Shown in pieces: positions 39,650 through 48,471 of a stretch of DNA of 64,000 nucleotides. Made by a program: the position numbers and the translations under genes. The stretch's first letter is position 1. Each line of letters opens with the position of its first letter. Source of the DNA: Aquimarina macrocephali JAMB N27 (GTDB taxonomy: Bacteria; Bacteroidota; Bacteroidia; Flavobacteriales; Flavobacteriaceae); assembly GCF_000520995.1 (NCBI RefSeq), contig NZ_JACA01000020.1, forward strand, positions 124,001 to 188,000, in the 5' to 3' direction. The notes under the pieces are model-generated. The model saw nothing but the letters and a program-made list of their open reading frames with translations, was not told where the DNA came from and did no database searches.

Positions 39650-40138
39650 TTATAAATCTTTTATCATCCATGCCTGACAACTATAGTGCCCGGTATCCCC
39701 AATCGGCTCTTCTAAAGGAATGAAGCCTACTTTTTTATATAATTTTCTGGCAGACTCCATATAAGGCATGGTTTCCAAATAACATTTGGCATATCCTTGT
39801 TCTTTTGCAAAATCAAGACATCTATTTATCATCTTATACCCAACTCCTTTGCCTCTTGCTTGTGGTAAGAAATACATTTTTTGCAACTCGCAAATATTAC
39901 CAGCAACCTCTCCTTCTAATGGAGCAATACCAGCGCCACCAATAATTTTACCCTCTTCTTCGACCACATAATACTGCATTCTTGAATAGTCGTATGTTTC
40001 ACACATACTATCTAAGGATTTATCTTCATAAGCAGTACCAACCTTAGGCACCCCCATTTCTATTAAAACTTCTCGTATTACCGAGGCAATTACTTTATTA
40101 TCTTTTAGCTGTATTGCTCGTATTTTTATATCACTCAT
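39650..40138 (-). CDS. GNAT family N-acetyltransferase
   Basis: 162 residues covering a single GNAT domain: IRAIQLKDN, GGAGIAPLEGEVAGNICELQKMYFLPQARGKGVGYKMINRCL (acetyl-CoA binding loop QARGKGVG), and CYLETMPYMESARKLYKKVGF. The acceptor substrate is not predictable. It is first gene of the GNAT-prmC-LOG-DnaA-like run on the minus strand. Confidence 0.88.
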   Translation of the reverse strand: MSDIKIRAIQLKDNKVIASVIREVLIEMGVPKVGTAYEDKSLDSMCETYDYSRMQYYVVEEEGKIIGGAGIAPLEGEVAGNICELQKMYFLPQARGKGVGYKMINRCLDFAKEQGYAKCYLETMPYMESARKLYKKVGFIPLEEPIGDTGHYSCQAWMIKDL

Positions 40139-40266
40139 TATATTTAAAATACTATTTTTGTTGTATCACAAAAACGTGAACCAGAAGATTCTTCTGATCT
40201 TCGTTTGAATAAAAAATTAGCTTCTAAAAAGGTATTGAAATATACGTTAAATCTAACAAGGAATCA

Positions 40267-40728
40267 ATGAATAAGTTTCTATTATTATCAACATTGCTTA
40301 TAGGTATCACCAGCTGTTCTATTTCTAAAAAACCTAAATTTAAATACGTCAACAATATTGAGGTTAAAAATGTCAGTATGCGCAATATAACACTCAAAGC
40401 AGATGCTGTTTTCAATAATCCAAATAACATAAAAGGAAAAATTTCGATAGACAGCATACACATTTTTGTTGATAACATTGATGTCGGAGCGCTCTCTTCG
40501 CAAGAGTTCGATGTTCCTTCAAAAAATGAATTCGCCATTCCGCTAGAAGGAACTTTTTCACTTTCTAAAGTCTATAAAAAAAATAAAAACAGTATACTTG
40601 GCAGCGTACTAAAAGTAATCCAAAGTGATTCGCTTGATATACACTATAAAGGAGTAATTCGATATCATTTTGGAAATTTCTCTTATCCATACACAATTGA
40701 CAAACAACAAAAGGTAAGACTAAAATAA
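40267..40728 (+). CDS. LEA type 2-like lipoprotein
   Basis: 153 residues. Signal with lipobox ending GITSC (Cys17). The body resembles the LEA14/WHy fold: VNNIEVKNVSMRNITLKADAVFNNPNNIKGKISIDSIHIFVDNIDVG. Such proteins are small beta-sandwiches linked to desiccation in plants; the bacterial role is unknown. It ends 2 nt before ribD, and the plus-strand run to yigZ is compact. A TATTTTTG box at 40153-40160 might be its promoter. Confidence 0.75.
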   Translation: MNKFLLLSTLLIGITSCSISKKPKFKYVNNIEVKNVSMRNITLKADAVFNNPNNIKGKISIDSIHIFVDNIDVGALSSQEFDVPSKNEFAIPLEGTFSLSKVYKKNKNSILGSVLKVIQSDSLDIHYKGVIRYHFGNFSYPYTIDKQQKVRLK

Positions 40729-40730
40729 AA

Positions 40731-41777
40731 GTGACAATACACAAAAAATATATAAAACGATGTATCCAGTTGGCCAAAAACGGACTAGGAACGACCTACC
40801 CAAATCCTTTGGTGGGTAGTGTAATTGTACATAACGACAGTATCATTGGTGAAGGATGGCATTATCAATCTGGAAAACCTCATGCCGAAGTAAATGCCAT
40901 TGCTTCTGTAAAAAACCATTCCCTCTTAAAAGATGCTACAATCTATGTTAGCCTAGAACCCTGTAGCCATTTTGGAAAAACACCTCCTTGCAGTGATCTT
41001 ATTATTGAAAAAGGAATAAGAAAGGTCGTTATTGGTACAATAGATACTTTTGCAAAAGTATCGGGCGCTGGAATTCAAAGGTTAATGAATGCTGGTTGTG
41101 ATGTAACTGTTGGAGTTCTAGAAAATGAATGCTTAGCATTAAACAAAAGGTTTTTTACTTTTCACAATAAAAAAAGGCCATATATTATCCTAAAATGGGC
41201 AGAAACTATAGATGGTTATATTGCACCGGTTTCTACCAACAAAAGAGAGCCTGTCTGGATTACAAATACATATTCCAGGCAAATTGTACACAAATGGCGA
41301 GCAGAAGAACAAGCTATTTTAGTAGGAAGCCAAACTGTTATTAAAGACAACCCTAAACTTACTATCAGAGATTGGGCTGATCAACATCACCCTACTAGAG
41401 TTGTTATTAACAGATCAGGGAAAATTCCTAAAGATTCTGCCGTACTGGATCAATCAATAAAGACCATAGTGATTACTTCAGAAAAATTTAAAAAAGACAA
41501 TAGCAATACTCTTATTTATGAAGTTGTCGATTCACAAGAGAATCTTACCAAAGAGATATGCAGCATTCTCTATAAACACAACATCCAATCAGTGATCATA
41601 GAAGGGGGTTCTTATACACTACAATCCTTTATTGATAAAAATCTCTGGGATGAGGCGAGGGTTTTTAAAGGAAATACTACTTTTGGAACCGGAATAAAAG
41701 CCCCCCTACATAAAGGAAATCTAATTTCTGAACAAAAAATCATGACAGACACCCTAAACATATATCAAAATGATTAA
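40731..41777 (+). CDS. ribD: Bifunctional riboflavin deaminase/reductase RibD
   Basis: 348 residues from a GTG at 40731. The N-terminal deaminase has the zinc site His51-Ala-Glu53 (PHAEVNAI) with Cys78 and Cys87 (EPCSHFGKTPPC). The C-terminal reductase has YIILKWAETIDGYIA and an NRSGKIPKDSAVL region. It performs the second and third steps of riboflavin synthesis from GTP. It overlaps the next gene by 8 nt. No other rib gene and no FMN riboswitch is visible nearby. Confidence 0.95.
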   Translation: MTIHKKYIKRCIQLAKNGLGTTYPNPLVGSVIVHNDSIIGEGWHYQSGKPHAEVNAIASVKNHSLLKDATIYVSLEPCSHFGKTPPCSDLIIEKGIRKVVIGTIDTFAKVSGAGIQRLMNAGCDVTVGVLENECLALNKRFFTFHNKKRPYIILKWAETIDGYIAPVSTNKREPVWITNTYSRQIVHKWRAEEQAILVGSQTVIKDNPKLTIRDWADQHHPTRVVINRSGKIPKDSAVLDQSIKTIVITSEKFKKDNSNTLIYEVVDSQENLTKEICSILYKHNIQSVIIEGGSYTLQSFIDKNLWDEARVFKGNTTFGTGIKAPLHKGNLISEQKIMTDTLNIYQND

Positions 41778-42378
41778 AACTATAATTTTTGATTTTGGAG
41801 ATGTCTTTATCAATTTAGACAAGCCCGCAACAGAAAGAGAATTATACAATCTTAAAAATGAAAAGCTCACTACAGAAATACGAGAGCTTAATATTTTATA
41901 TGAAGCAGGCAAGATTACTACGAAAGAGCTTATAGAAAACTTTCAGAAGTTTATCCCTGAAGCTTCAGAGAAGCAACTTACTAATGCATGGAATGCTCTT
42001 TTACAGGATTTCCCTAAACATCGCCTAGAATTCATTCAAAAACTAGCTTCAGAACAGCGCTATAAACTGATCTTACTTAGTAATAACAATGAATTACACA
42101 TTAATTGGATCAAAAAACATATTAGCTTTTTCCCCGCTTTCAAATCATGCTTTGATGCTTTTTACCTCTCTCATGAAATCAATTTACGAAAGCCAGAACC
42201 TTATATTTTTGAATTTGTTCTAGAACAACATCAATTAAACCCAAGTGAAACCCTTTTTATTGATGACACAAAGGACAATACAGACACTGCCGCCGCACTG
42301 GGAATGCATACCTGGAACAACAACCCTGTAACCGAAGATGTTACAGATTTATTTACCATAAAATCTGATTTATTTTGA
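41770..42378 (+). CDS. HAD-family phosphatase, YihX-like
   Basis: 202 residues. Motif I is FDFGDVFINL, with glycine instead of the second aspartate, as in the YihX subgroup (sugar phosphatases). Motif II LLSNNNELH, the lysine in LRKPEPYIF, and motif IV FIDDTKDN follow; a helical cap lies at ~15-85. Substrate unknown. It overlaps ribD by 8 nt and the transporter gene by 4 nt, so the genes are likely co-translated. In RibD pathways a HAD enzyme removes the phosphate between RibD and RibH steps, which makes that role attractive here but unproven. Confidence 0.85.
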   Translation: MIKTIIFDFGDVFINLDKPATERELYNLKNEKLTTEIRELNILYEAGKITTKELIENFQKFIPEASEKQLTNAWNALLQDFPKHRLEFIQKLASEQRYKLILLSNNNELHINWIKKHISFFPAFKSCFDAFYLSHEINLRKPEPYIFEFVLEQHQLNPSETLFIDDTKDNTDTAAALGMHTWNNNPVTEDVTDLFTIKSDLF

Positions 42379-43244
42379 TCTATTTAGTTTTAAGCGTCCT
42401 AGCGTCTACTCTGATTTTTATCATCTTTAAGTTGTTTTCTAAATACCAGGTAGATACACTACAGGCAATTGTTGTAAACTATGTTGTAGCTTCTATTTCG
42501 GGAGTCATAGCATACTCAGAACCAATAGATTTACCTTCTGTATCTGGAAAAGGGTGGTTTTATGGAGCAATGATCTTAGGTATAATATTCATATCTGTAT
42601 TTAACCTAATGGCAATTACTACTCAAAGAAATGGTCTATCTGTAGCTGCAGTAGCGACCAAAATGAGCTTAGTGATCCCCATCATATTTGGAATTATAGT
42701 ATACCAAGAGAGTACAGGTATAGTAAAAGTCATAGGTATCCTAATTGCACTTATAGCAGTTTACCTTACTTCTGTTAAAACCACCGGAGGAATCCCTTTA
42801 ACAAAAAAGAATCTAATCTTTCCATTACTGGTTTTTATAGGAAGTGGGGTTATTGATACTAGCATTAAATTTTTAGAAACACATTATGTGGCCAAAAATG
42901 ATATTCCTGTTTTTTCTGCTACTATTTTTGGATTTGCCGCAATTGTCGGAATTATTACATTAGCATTTAAAGCAATAACCGGAACATTAAAAATTGCGCT
43001 TAAAAATATTATTGCAGGGATTATATTAGGAGTTCCTAATTATTTTTCGATCTATTTCCTGATTCAGGCATTGCGCCATGATAGCATGGATAGCTCTACA
43101 GTATTCACCATTAATAACGTAGCCATCCTTTTGGTTTCAACTCTTGCAGGAATTCTTTTTTTTAAAGAGAAATTAATCCTTAAAAACTGGATAGGCATCA
43201 TTCTGGCGATTATTAGCATTATTTTGGTTGCCTTTTCTATATAG
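42375..43244 (+). CDS. EamA-type (DMT superfamily) transporter
   Basis: 289 residues from a TTG that overlaps the HAD stop (TTGA). About ten membrane segments in two related halves. The second half begins near residue 150 (NLIFPLLVFIGSGVIDTSIKFLE). Typical EamA endings: NNVAILLVSTLAGILFFKEKL and NWIGIILAIISIILVAF. It should export or import a small metabolite. Which one is unknown. Confidence 0.85.
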   Translation: MIYLVLSVLASTLIFIIFKLFSKYQVDTLQAIVVNYVVASISGVIAYSEPIDLPSVSGKGWFYGAMILGIIFISVFNLMAITTQRNGLSVAAVATKMSLVIPIIFGIIVYQESTGIVKVIGILIALIAVYLTSVKTTGGIPLTKKNLIFPLLVFIGSGVIDTSIKFLETHYVAKNDIPVFSATIFGFAAIVGIITLAFKAITGTLKIALKNIIAGIILGVPNYFSIYFLIQALRHDSMDSSTVFTINNVAILLVSTLAGILFFKEKLILKNWIGIILAIISIILVAFSI

Positions 43245-43254
43245 CATACACCCA

Positions 43255-43869
43255 TTGGAAATAAAAGACACATATAAAACAATTAATATCCCTGGAGAGG
43301 AAGCTCTTTTTAAAGATCGAAATAGCAAGTTTTTTGGATACACATTTCCTATTACTACAGAAGAGGAAGCCAAACATATTATTACTGACCTTAAAAAGAA
43401 GCATCACTCTGCCCGACATTGGTGTTATGCCTGGAAAATAGGAACAGAGCCCTCTAGATATCGTATCAACGATGATGGTGAACCTTCTAATTCTGCCGGC
43501 CAACCCATTTATGGCCAGATTCTATCTTTTGATGTTACTAATATATTAATTGTTGTTGTGCGTTATTTTGGAGGTGTAAAATTGGGAGTTGGTGGATTAA
43601 TCAACGCTTATAGAACTGCAGCTCAATTAGCGCTTGAGACTTCAGAAATAGTTGAAAAAACAATTAATATTGATTTTGTAATTATTTTCGAGTACAAAGA
43701 CATGAATAAAGTAATGAGAATTATTAAAGAATACAACCTAAACATTACTAAACAAGATCATGAATTGAATTGTAAAATTCATATTTCTGTAAGAAAAAAG
43801 TTTGTTGATAAAATAAAAGACGTTTTTTCCCCGTTGTATGATATAGAAATTAGAAAAACACAGGATTAA
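43255..43869 (+). CDS. YigZ/IMPACT family protein
   Basis: 204 residues from a TTG at 43255 (MEIKDTYKTINIPGEEALFKDRNSKFFGYTFPI), where the family alignment starts. The frame is open up to 43228, but this overlaps the transporter gene. The UPF0029 motif is complete: HSARHWCYAWKIG, NDDGEPSNSAGQPIYGQI and VVRYFGGVKLGVGGL. A C-terminal ferredoxin-like domain follows. The function in bacteria is uncertain; eukaryotic IMPACT acts in translation control. It is convergent with the thioesterase gene (4-nt overlap). Confidence 0.88.
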   Translation: MEIKDTYKTINIPGEEALFKDRNSKFFGYTFPITTEEEAKHIITDLKKKHHSARHWCYAWKIGTEPSRYRINDDGEPSNSAGQPIYGQILSFDVTNILIVVVRYFGGVKLGVGGLINAYRTAAQLALETSEIVEKTINIDFVIIFEYKDMNKVMRIIKEYNLNITKQDHELNCKIHISVRKKFVDKIKDVFSPLYDIEIRKTQD

Positions 43870-44270
43870 TAGTTTTTTATTTTTTCAAGCAAGTAAGAGG
43901 GACATGGAATAGGTTTTCTTGTTTTACTATCAACAAAGACTAAAGTTGTAGATGCCGTTGTTAGCAATTCATTATCTTTATTAAAAATCTCAAAATCGAA
44001 AGTGATTTTTGCTGTAGGAATTTTCCTTAGCGAAGTTTTAACAATTAATTCATCGTCGAAGAAAGCAGATTTCTTAAATTTAAAGTCTAATGTAAACACG
44101 GGAAGCATAATACCATTTTCTTCCATTGATTTATATGAAACCCCTAATCGGGATAACCAATCAATTCGTGCCAATTCTAAATACTGCGCGTAGTTACCAT
44201 GATATACTACACCCATCTGATCTGTTTCAGAGTATCGCACCTTTAGTAAAGTTTCTGAAGTGATAAACAT
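43866..44270 (-). CDS. Acyl-CoA thioesterase, 4HBT/YbgC-like hotdog protein
   Basis: 134 residues, single hotdog fold. The active-site motif YSETDQMGVVYHGNYAQYLELAR carries the usual aspartate, and the LDFKFKKSAFFDDELIVKTSL strand follows. It hydrolyses acyl-CoA thioesters; in the YbgC group these are short or aromatic acyl chains. The gene is divergent from dnaA with 200 nt between. Confidence 0.88.
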   Translation of the reverse strand: MFITSETLLKVRYSETDQMGVVYHGNYAQYLELARIDWLSRLGVSYKSMEENGIMLPVFTLDFKFKKSAFFDDELIVKTSLRKIPTAKITFDFEIFNKDNELLTTASTTLVFVDSKTRKPIPCPSYLLEKIKNY

Positions 44271-44470
44271 ATTTTAAAAATGAGGGGTTATTTAGTTAAA
44301 TTAAAAGTAGTATTGCCAAATTATGCAAAAAAAATAATTAATATTCAACCCCTAAATCATTTTTTTTTTACATTTTTTGTTCACATATTTGTCATGCAAA
44401 AACAGTAAGGAGTTTTTCAGCAATTTCTTTTTAGTACCTTAACACAAAAAAAGTAAACCTGACCACAAGA

Positions 44471-45590
44471 ATGAATGTAACCGCGCAATCAGTTTGGGAT
44501 AGTTGTTTGTCTTTCATAGAAGACAATATCACACCCCAAGCTTTTAAAACTTGGTTTGAACCAATCAAAGCTGTAAAGCTTACAGATAGCGCTCTCAGTA
44601 TTCAGGTCCCTAGTAAATTTTTTTATGAGTGGCTAGAAGAACATTACGTTAATCTACTCAAAGTATCTTTAACCCGAGAATTGGGAGAAAGTGCTAAGTT
44701 GGTTTACGTTATTAAAATGGAAAACACTTATGGCAATAAAAAGCCATTTACTGAAAAAATTCCAAGTTCTAACCGAACCCCTGTTAACTCACAAGAAGTT
44801 GACGTTCCTATTAAAAGTAAAAACCCCGAGCTAAAAAACCCATTCGTTATTCCTGGAATACGAAATGTAAAAATAGAATCTCAATTAAATCCAAGTTATA
44901 ATTTTGAAAATTTCTTAGAAGGAGATTCTAACCGATTAGCTCGCTCTGCAGGTATGGCCGTAGCTAATAAGCCCGGAGGCACCTCTTTTAACCCTTTGCT
45001 TATTTTTGGAGGAGTTGGTTTAGGAAAAACACACCTTGCTCACGCAATTGGCGTAAACATAAAAGACAATTACCCAGAAAAAACAGTTTTATATATTTCT
45101 GCAGAAAAATTTACTCAACAGTATATTGAATCTGTAAAGAAGAATAACAGAAACGATTTTATTCATTTTTACCAGATTATTGATGTTTTAATTGTTGATG
45201 ACATTCAACTATTATCTGGTAAAGCAGGAACTCAGGATGTATTCTTTCATATTTTCAACCATTTACATCAAAATGGGAAACAAGTAATCCTAACGAGTGA
45301 TAAAGCTCCTGTAGACATGCAGGATATAGAACAACGATTACTATCTCGTTTTAAATGGGGGTTATCTGCAGAATTGCATCAACCCGATTTTGAAACCAGA
45401 ATTTCGATCATTAAAAATAAATTATATCGTGATGGCGTAGAAATGCCTGAAGAAATAGTTGAGTTTCTAGCAAACAATATCAAAACTAATATCCGAGAAT
45501 TAGAAGGTGCAATTATATCATTAATAGCTCACTCTTCTTTTAACAAAAAAGATATCACAATAGACCTTGCAAAAACCATAGTAGACAACT
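44471..45590 (+). repeat. Inverted duplicate of dnaA 5' two thirds (copy B)
   Basis: Partner of 37050-38174 (minus strand). Similarity begins at or close to the start codon and stops after the codons for LAKTIVD. The upstream DNA of the two copies is unrelated. Confidence 0.8.
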
Positions 45591-45898
45591 ATGTTAAAAA
45601 CACAAAACGCGAGGTATCTATCGATTATATCCAAAAGGTAGTAAGCGATTATTTCCAAATGGATGTAGAGACACTACAATCCAAAACACGAAAACGCCAT
45701 ATCGTGCAAGCAAGGCAATTAGCAATGTTCTTTGCCAAAAAATTAACTAAAGCCTCTTTAGCCAGTATAGGCACACAAATAGGAAAAAGAGATCACGCTA
45801 CCGTTCTCCATGCTTGTAAAACAGTAGACAACCTATCATCTACAGACAAGCAATTTAGAAAATACGTAGAAGATTTAGGAAAGAAGCTTACATTATAA
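44471..45898 (+). CDS. dnaA: Chromosomal replication initiator protein DnaA
   Basis: 475 residues. DnaA opens the replication origin and loads the helicase. Domain I ~1-85; linker ~86-145; AAA+ domain with Walker A GGVGLGKT (180-187), Walker B VLIVDDIQLL, box VII Arg289 and arginine finger Arg293 (RLLSRFKWGL), sensor 2 Arg342 in NIRELEG. Domain IV ~375-475 has KTRKRHIVQARQLAMFF and the signature GKRDHATVLHACK (438-450). Everything needed for function is present, so this is the working copy. The 200-nt upstream region is AT-rich without clear DnaA boxes. Confidence 0.98.
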   Translation: MNVTAQSVWDSCLSFIEDNITPQAFKTWFEPIKAVKLTDSALSIQVPSKFFYEWLEEHYVNLLKVSLTRELGESAKLVYVIKMENTYGNKKPFTEKIPSSNRTPVNSQEVDVPIKSKNPELKNPFVIPGIRNVKIESQLNPSYNFENFLEGDSNRLARSAGMAVANKPGGTSFNPLLIFGGVGLGKTHLAHAIGVNIKDNYPEKTVLYISAEKFTQQYIESVKKNNRNDFIHFYQIIDVLIVDDIQLLSGKAGTQDVFFHIFNHLHQNGKQVILTSDKAPVDMQDIEQRLLSRFKWGLSAELHQPDFETRISIIKNKLYRDGVEMPEEIVEFLANNIKTNIRELEGAIISLIAHSSFNKKDITIDLAKTIVDNYVKNTKREVSIDYIQKVVSDYFQMDVETLQSKTRKRHIVQARQLAMFFAKKLTKASLASIGTQIGKRDHATVLHACKTVDNLSSTDKQFRKYVEDLGKKLTL

Positions 45899-45998
45899 TT
45901 TTACACTTTTAAAGAGCAAATCAAAATTAATACCACAGCTAAGCTGCAGTATTAGTAAGAAAAAGCACACACTACTTTAAAACAGCAAAACAAACCAC

Positions 45999-46463
45999 AT
46001 GAAAGCTAAAATTCTAATGGTATGCTTAGGCAATATATGCAGATCTCCCTTAGCAGAAGGCATCTTAAAATCTAAACTAAACCCTAGTCATTACAATGTA
46101 GCGTCCTGCGGTACAAGCAGCTATCACATTAACAGCAAGCCTGATCAACGTTCTATTGATATCGCCAGACAACACGGTATTGACATCACAGACCAAAGAG
46201 CTGCTCAATTTAAGGTTAGCGACTTTACAACTTACGATCACATATACACCATGGATAGCTCTAATTATGAAAATATAATTGATCTAGCCAGTAATGATCA
46301 TGAAAAAAACAAAGTAAAACACATCTTAAACGAATTACACCCTAACAGTAATCTTGATGTCCCTGATCCATATTATGGAGGAGAACAAGGTTTTGAAGAT
46401 GTATTTCAAATGCTCAATAAAGCATGCGACAACATTGCTTTAAAACTTAAAGAATCTGATTAG
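45999..46463 (+). CDS. Low molecular weight protein-tyrosine phosphatase
   Basis: 154 residues. The active-site loop CLGNICRS starts at Cys9 with Arg15, and the general acid is the aspartate in DVPDPYYGG. Such phosphatases act on tyrosine kinases of polysaccharide export or on arginine phosphate. No kinase or capsule gene is near. It is 100 nt after dnaA and possibly in the same transcript; no terminator is seen between them. Confidence 0.93.
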   Translation: MKAKILMVCLGNICRSPLAEGILKSKLNPSHYNVASCGTSSYHINSKPDQRSIDIARQHGIDITDQRAAQFKVSDFTTYDHIYTMDSSNYENIIDLASNDHEKNKVKHILNELHPNSNLDVPDPYYGGEQGFEDVFQMLNKACDNIALKLKESD

Positions 46464-46733
46464 TCTTTCGCTTAACAACAACTAACAACAATGTTAATAT
46501 CAACATCATTTTCCCTTATCAAATACTATCATTGCAAATAATAGCGTTACAATAGATAACAATAAAAAAAATAATACTATTTTAGTATATACCCTATCAA
46601 GGATATACACGTTCTTAAACCTTAAGGGTTAATTTATTAGATAACATACATACGTTTTGACACACTAAAACACATTCATTACAAATAATAATATCAACAA
46701 AAAGATCTTTAAAAAACCCGTTATAAAAAGCCT

Positions 46734-47462
46734 ATGGAATTTAAACCCCTAGATCCCAAAGGAAAATTATACCTAATCCCAACACGATTAGGAGATGATG
46801 TCCCTTTAGAAGTACTTCCTATATCTATTAAAAAGGTATTAGAGCAAGTAAATCACTATATTGTAGAAAATGAAAAACCCGCAAGACGATTTATAAAAAA
46901 GGTTAGCCCCAGCAAGTCACAACGCTCTATTGTCATACACACCGTTAACAAATACACAGATATTTCTGAAATACCAAGCTACCTTACACCTTGCCTTAAT
47001 GGAGAATCTATCGGCTTATTATCAGATGCCGGATGCCCTGGAATTGCTGACCCAGGAGCAGAAGTTGTTAAAATAGCTCACGAAAAAGGCATACCAGTAA
47101 CACCACTTGTCGGGCCGTCATCGATTCTACTAGCTATGATGAGTAGCGGAATGAATGGTCAAAATTTCACCTTTAACGGCTATCTTCCTATTGATAAAAA
47201 CGAAAGAAAATCAACCATTAAACATCTAGAAAAGATCTCTTTAGAAAAGAATCAATCACAGATCTTTATCGAAACACCTTATCGCAATGATAAAATGTTT
47301 TCTGACCTCAAAACTATACTAAATGCCAATACTCGATTATGCATTGCATGTGACATCACATTAACCACCGAGTTTATAGCTACCAAAACAGTTGAAGAAT
47401 GGAAAAAAGAAGAGATAGATCTTCATAAAAGACCTACAATATACATCATACAAAGAGACTAA
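46734..47462 (+). CDS. SAM-dependent methyltransferase, tetrapyrrole methylase fold, RsmI-like
   Basis: 242 residues. Motifs of the RsmI branch: GKLYLIPTRLGDD (replacing the usual LYIVATPIGN), LLSDAGCPGIADPG, VTPLVGPSSILLAMMSSGMNGQNFTFNGYLP. RsmI methylates C1402 of 16S rRNA, but the divergent N-terminus suggests a paralog whose target may differ. The 270 nt before it are AT-rich with nothing clear. It is convergent with the lysozyme-like gene (14 nt). Confidence 0.82.
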   Translation: MEFKPLDPKGKLYLIPTRLGDDVPLEVLPISIKKVLEQVNHYIVENEKPARRFIKKVSPSKSQRSIVIHTVNKYTDISEIPSYLTPCLNGESIGLLSDAGCPGIADPGAEVVKIAHEKGIPVTPLVGPSSILLAMMSSGMNGQNFTFNGYLPIDKNERKSTIKHLEKISLEKNQSQIFIETPYRNDKMFSDLKTILNANTRLCIACDITLTTEFIATKTVEEWKKEEIDLHKRPTIYIIQRD

Positions 47463-47476
47463 GCCTAAGAGAAAAA

Positions 47477-48118
47477 CTAGATTGCTTTTGCTCTTCTATT
47501 AGAAACAACAAAAGAAGTATCATATCCTCCAAATCGTTTCATATAATAACGAATTGTTGTACCAAAAGCATCTGCAAATCCTTCTACTCCTCCACTACGT
47601 AAATATTTTTTTACAGCGCCCGGTCCAGACAAGTGAGCAGCAGCCAGAATCCCTGACTCTGTTACCTCTACTCCATTCATCCTTCTACCAACAAACCATT
47701 TTATATCCCTACGTAGAACCCACTTATTCCTGGATAAATTTGCATAAAACGCTTTTTCCTGAAGAGCTGGGTTGTTAAGAAATTTATTTCTTTTTACATT
47801 TTTAATCCCTATTAGAGCAAGTGTTCCTTTACCAAATTGATATTTCCCCAAATAACCAAATTGATTAACTACACCATAATCTCCTCTAGACTCCTTAAAA
47901 GCAACAGCTTCTTTAAACCCAATATAAGATTTTCCAAGCTCAGGAGAGATAAATGTATTATCGTCTTCTATTTCATTAAAATTTGGTGCAATGTAATACA
48001 GATCTAAACCCGCTGTACTATAAGAACTAAGATCTACGTTCTCTTTTGTTCTAAAACTTAGCAAAAGTATTCCCCCAGTTGTAAGTAATATAGATAATCC
48101 TATTATCCTCTTTATCAT
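47477..48118 (-). CDS. Lysozyme-like / lytic transglycosylase-like exported protein
   Basis: 213 residues from the ATG at 48118; a GTG at 48160 gives a longer form without a better signal. Signal or anchor at ~1-21 (MIKRIIGLSILLTTGGILLL). The segment EAVAFKESRGDYGVVNQFGYLGKYQFG (positions ~77-103) looks like a lysozyme-fold active site with a glutamate in KESRGDY and the usual G-x-YQF-G. ILAAAHLSGPGAVKKYLRSGG follows, also typical of the fold. It probably cuts peptidoglycan. Confidence 0.72.
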   Translation of the reverse strand: MIKRIIGLSILLTTGGILLLSFRTKENVDLSSYSTAGLDLYYIAPNFNEIEDDNTFISPELGKSYIGFKEAVAFKESRGDYGVVNQFGYLGKYQFGKGTLALIGIKNVKRNKFLNNPALQEKAFYANLSRNKWVLRRDIKWFVGRRMNGVEVTESGILAAAHLSGPGAVKKYLRSGGVEGFADAFGTTIRYYMKRFGGYDTSFVVSNRRAKAI

Positions 48119-48471
48119 ATAAAAAATTTCTAAGTAGTCACCATAAATGACGTCCCCCACTACTTAAATTTTTGCCGTGCAAATATACAGCTTTTTCAAA
48201 AACTATCAAGAGTCAAATGTTAAAATAATTATAATGCTGAAAAACAGTGTTTTACAATAAAAAACAAGGTTAAAAACGGTTAAAACACCTATAAAAAACC
48301 TTAAAAATGACACTTAAACGTCAAACATAGCATTTTAATCGGAAAAAACTAAACTACTACACTTGTCAGTAATTCACAAAAAAATACATAATTTTGTTAA
48401 TAAGTTCGTGTTATTTTTTATTCAAAAAGAAGAAATTGCTGTTTTTTTCCTACAAAAAGACTGATCGATAA
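48119..48471. other. Intergenic region between mltG and the lysozyme-like gene
   Basis: 353 nt, very AT-rich. It holds the promoter at 48180-48209 (minus) and a short direct repeat GGTTAAAA at 48268-48275 and 48278-48285. No gene-sized frame or convincing terminator for mltG is seen. Confidence 0.5.
48180..48209 (-). promoter_or_regulatory. Promoter of the lysozyme-like gene
   Basis: Minus strand: TTG (48207-48209), 19 nt, TATATTTG (48180-48187). Exact fit to the consensus. The leader is ~55 nt to the ATG at 48118. Confidence 0.65.

Noticed and set aside
40731..41777. FMN riboswitch before ribD
   Set aside because: ribD begins 2 nt after the LEA-type gene, and no FMN-element consensus is visible upstream of that gene.
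42375..43869. Frameshift between the EamA transporter and yigZ because their frames overlap
   Set aside because: Both proteins are complete; the overlap disappears if yigZ starts at the TTG at 43255.
44271..44470. Possible origin of replication upstream of dnaA
   Set aside because: No cluster of DnaA boxes is visible in the 200 nt; in Bacteroidota dnaA need not be next to the origin.
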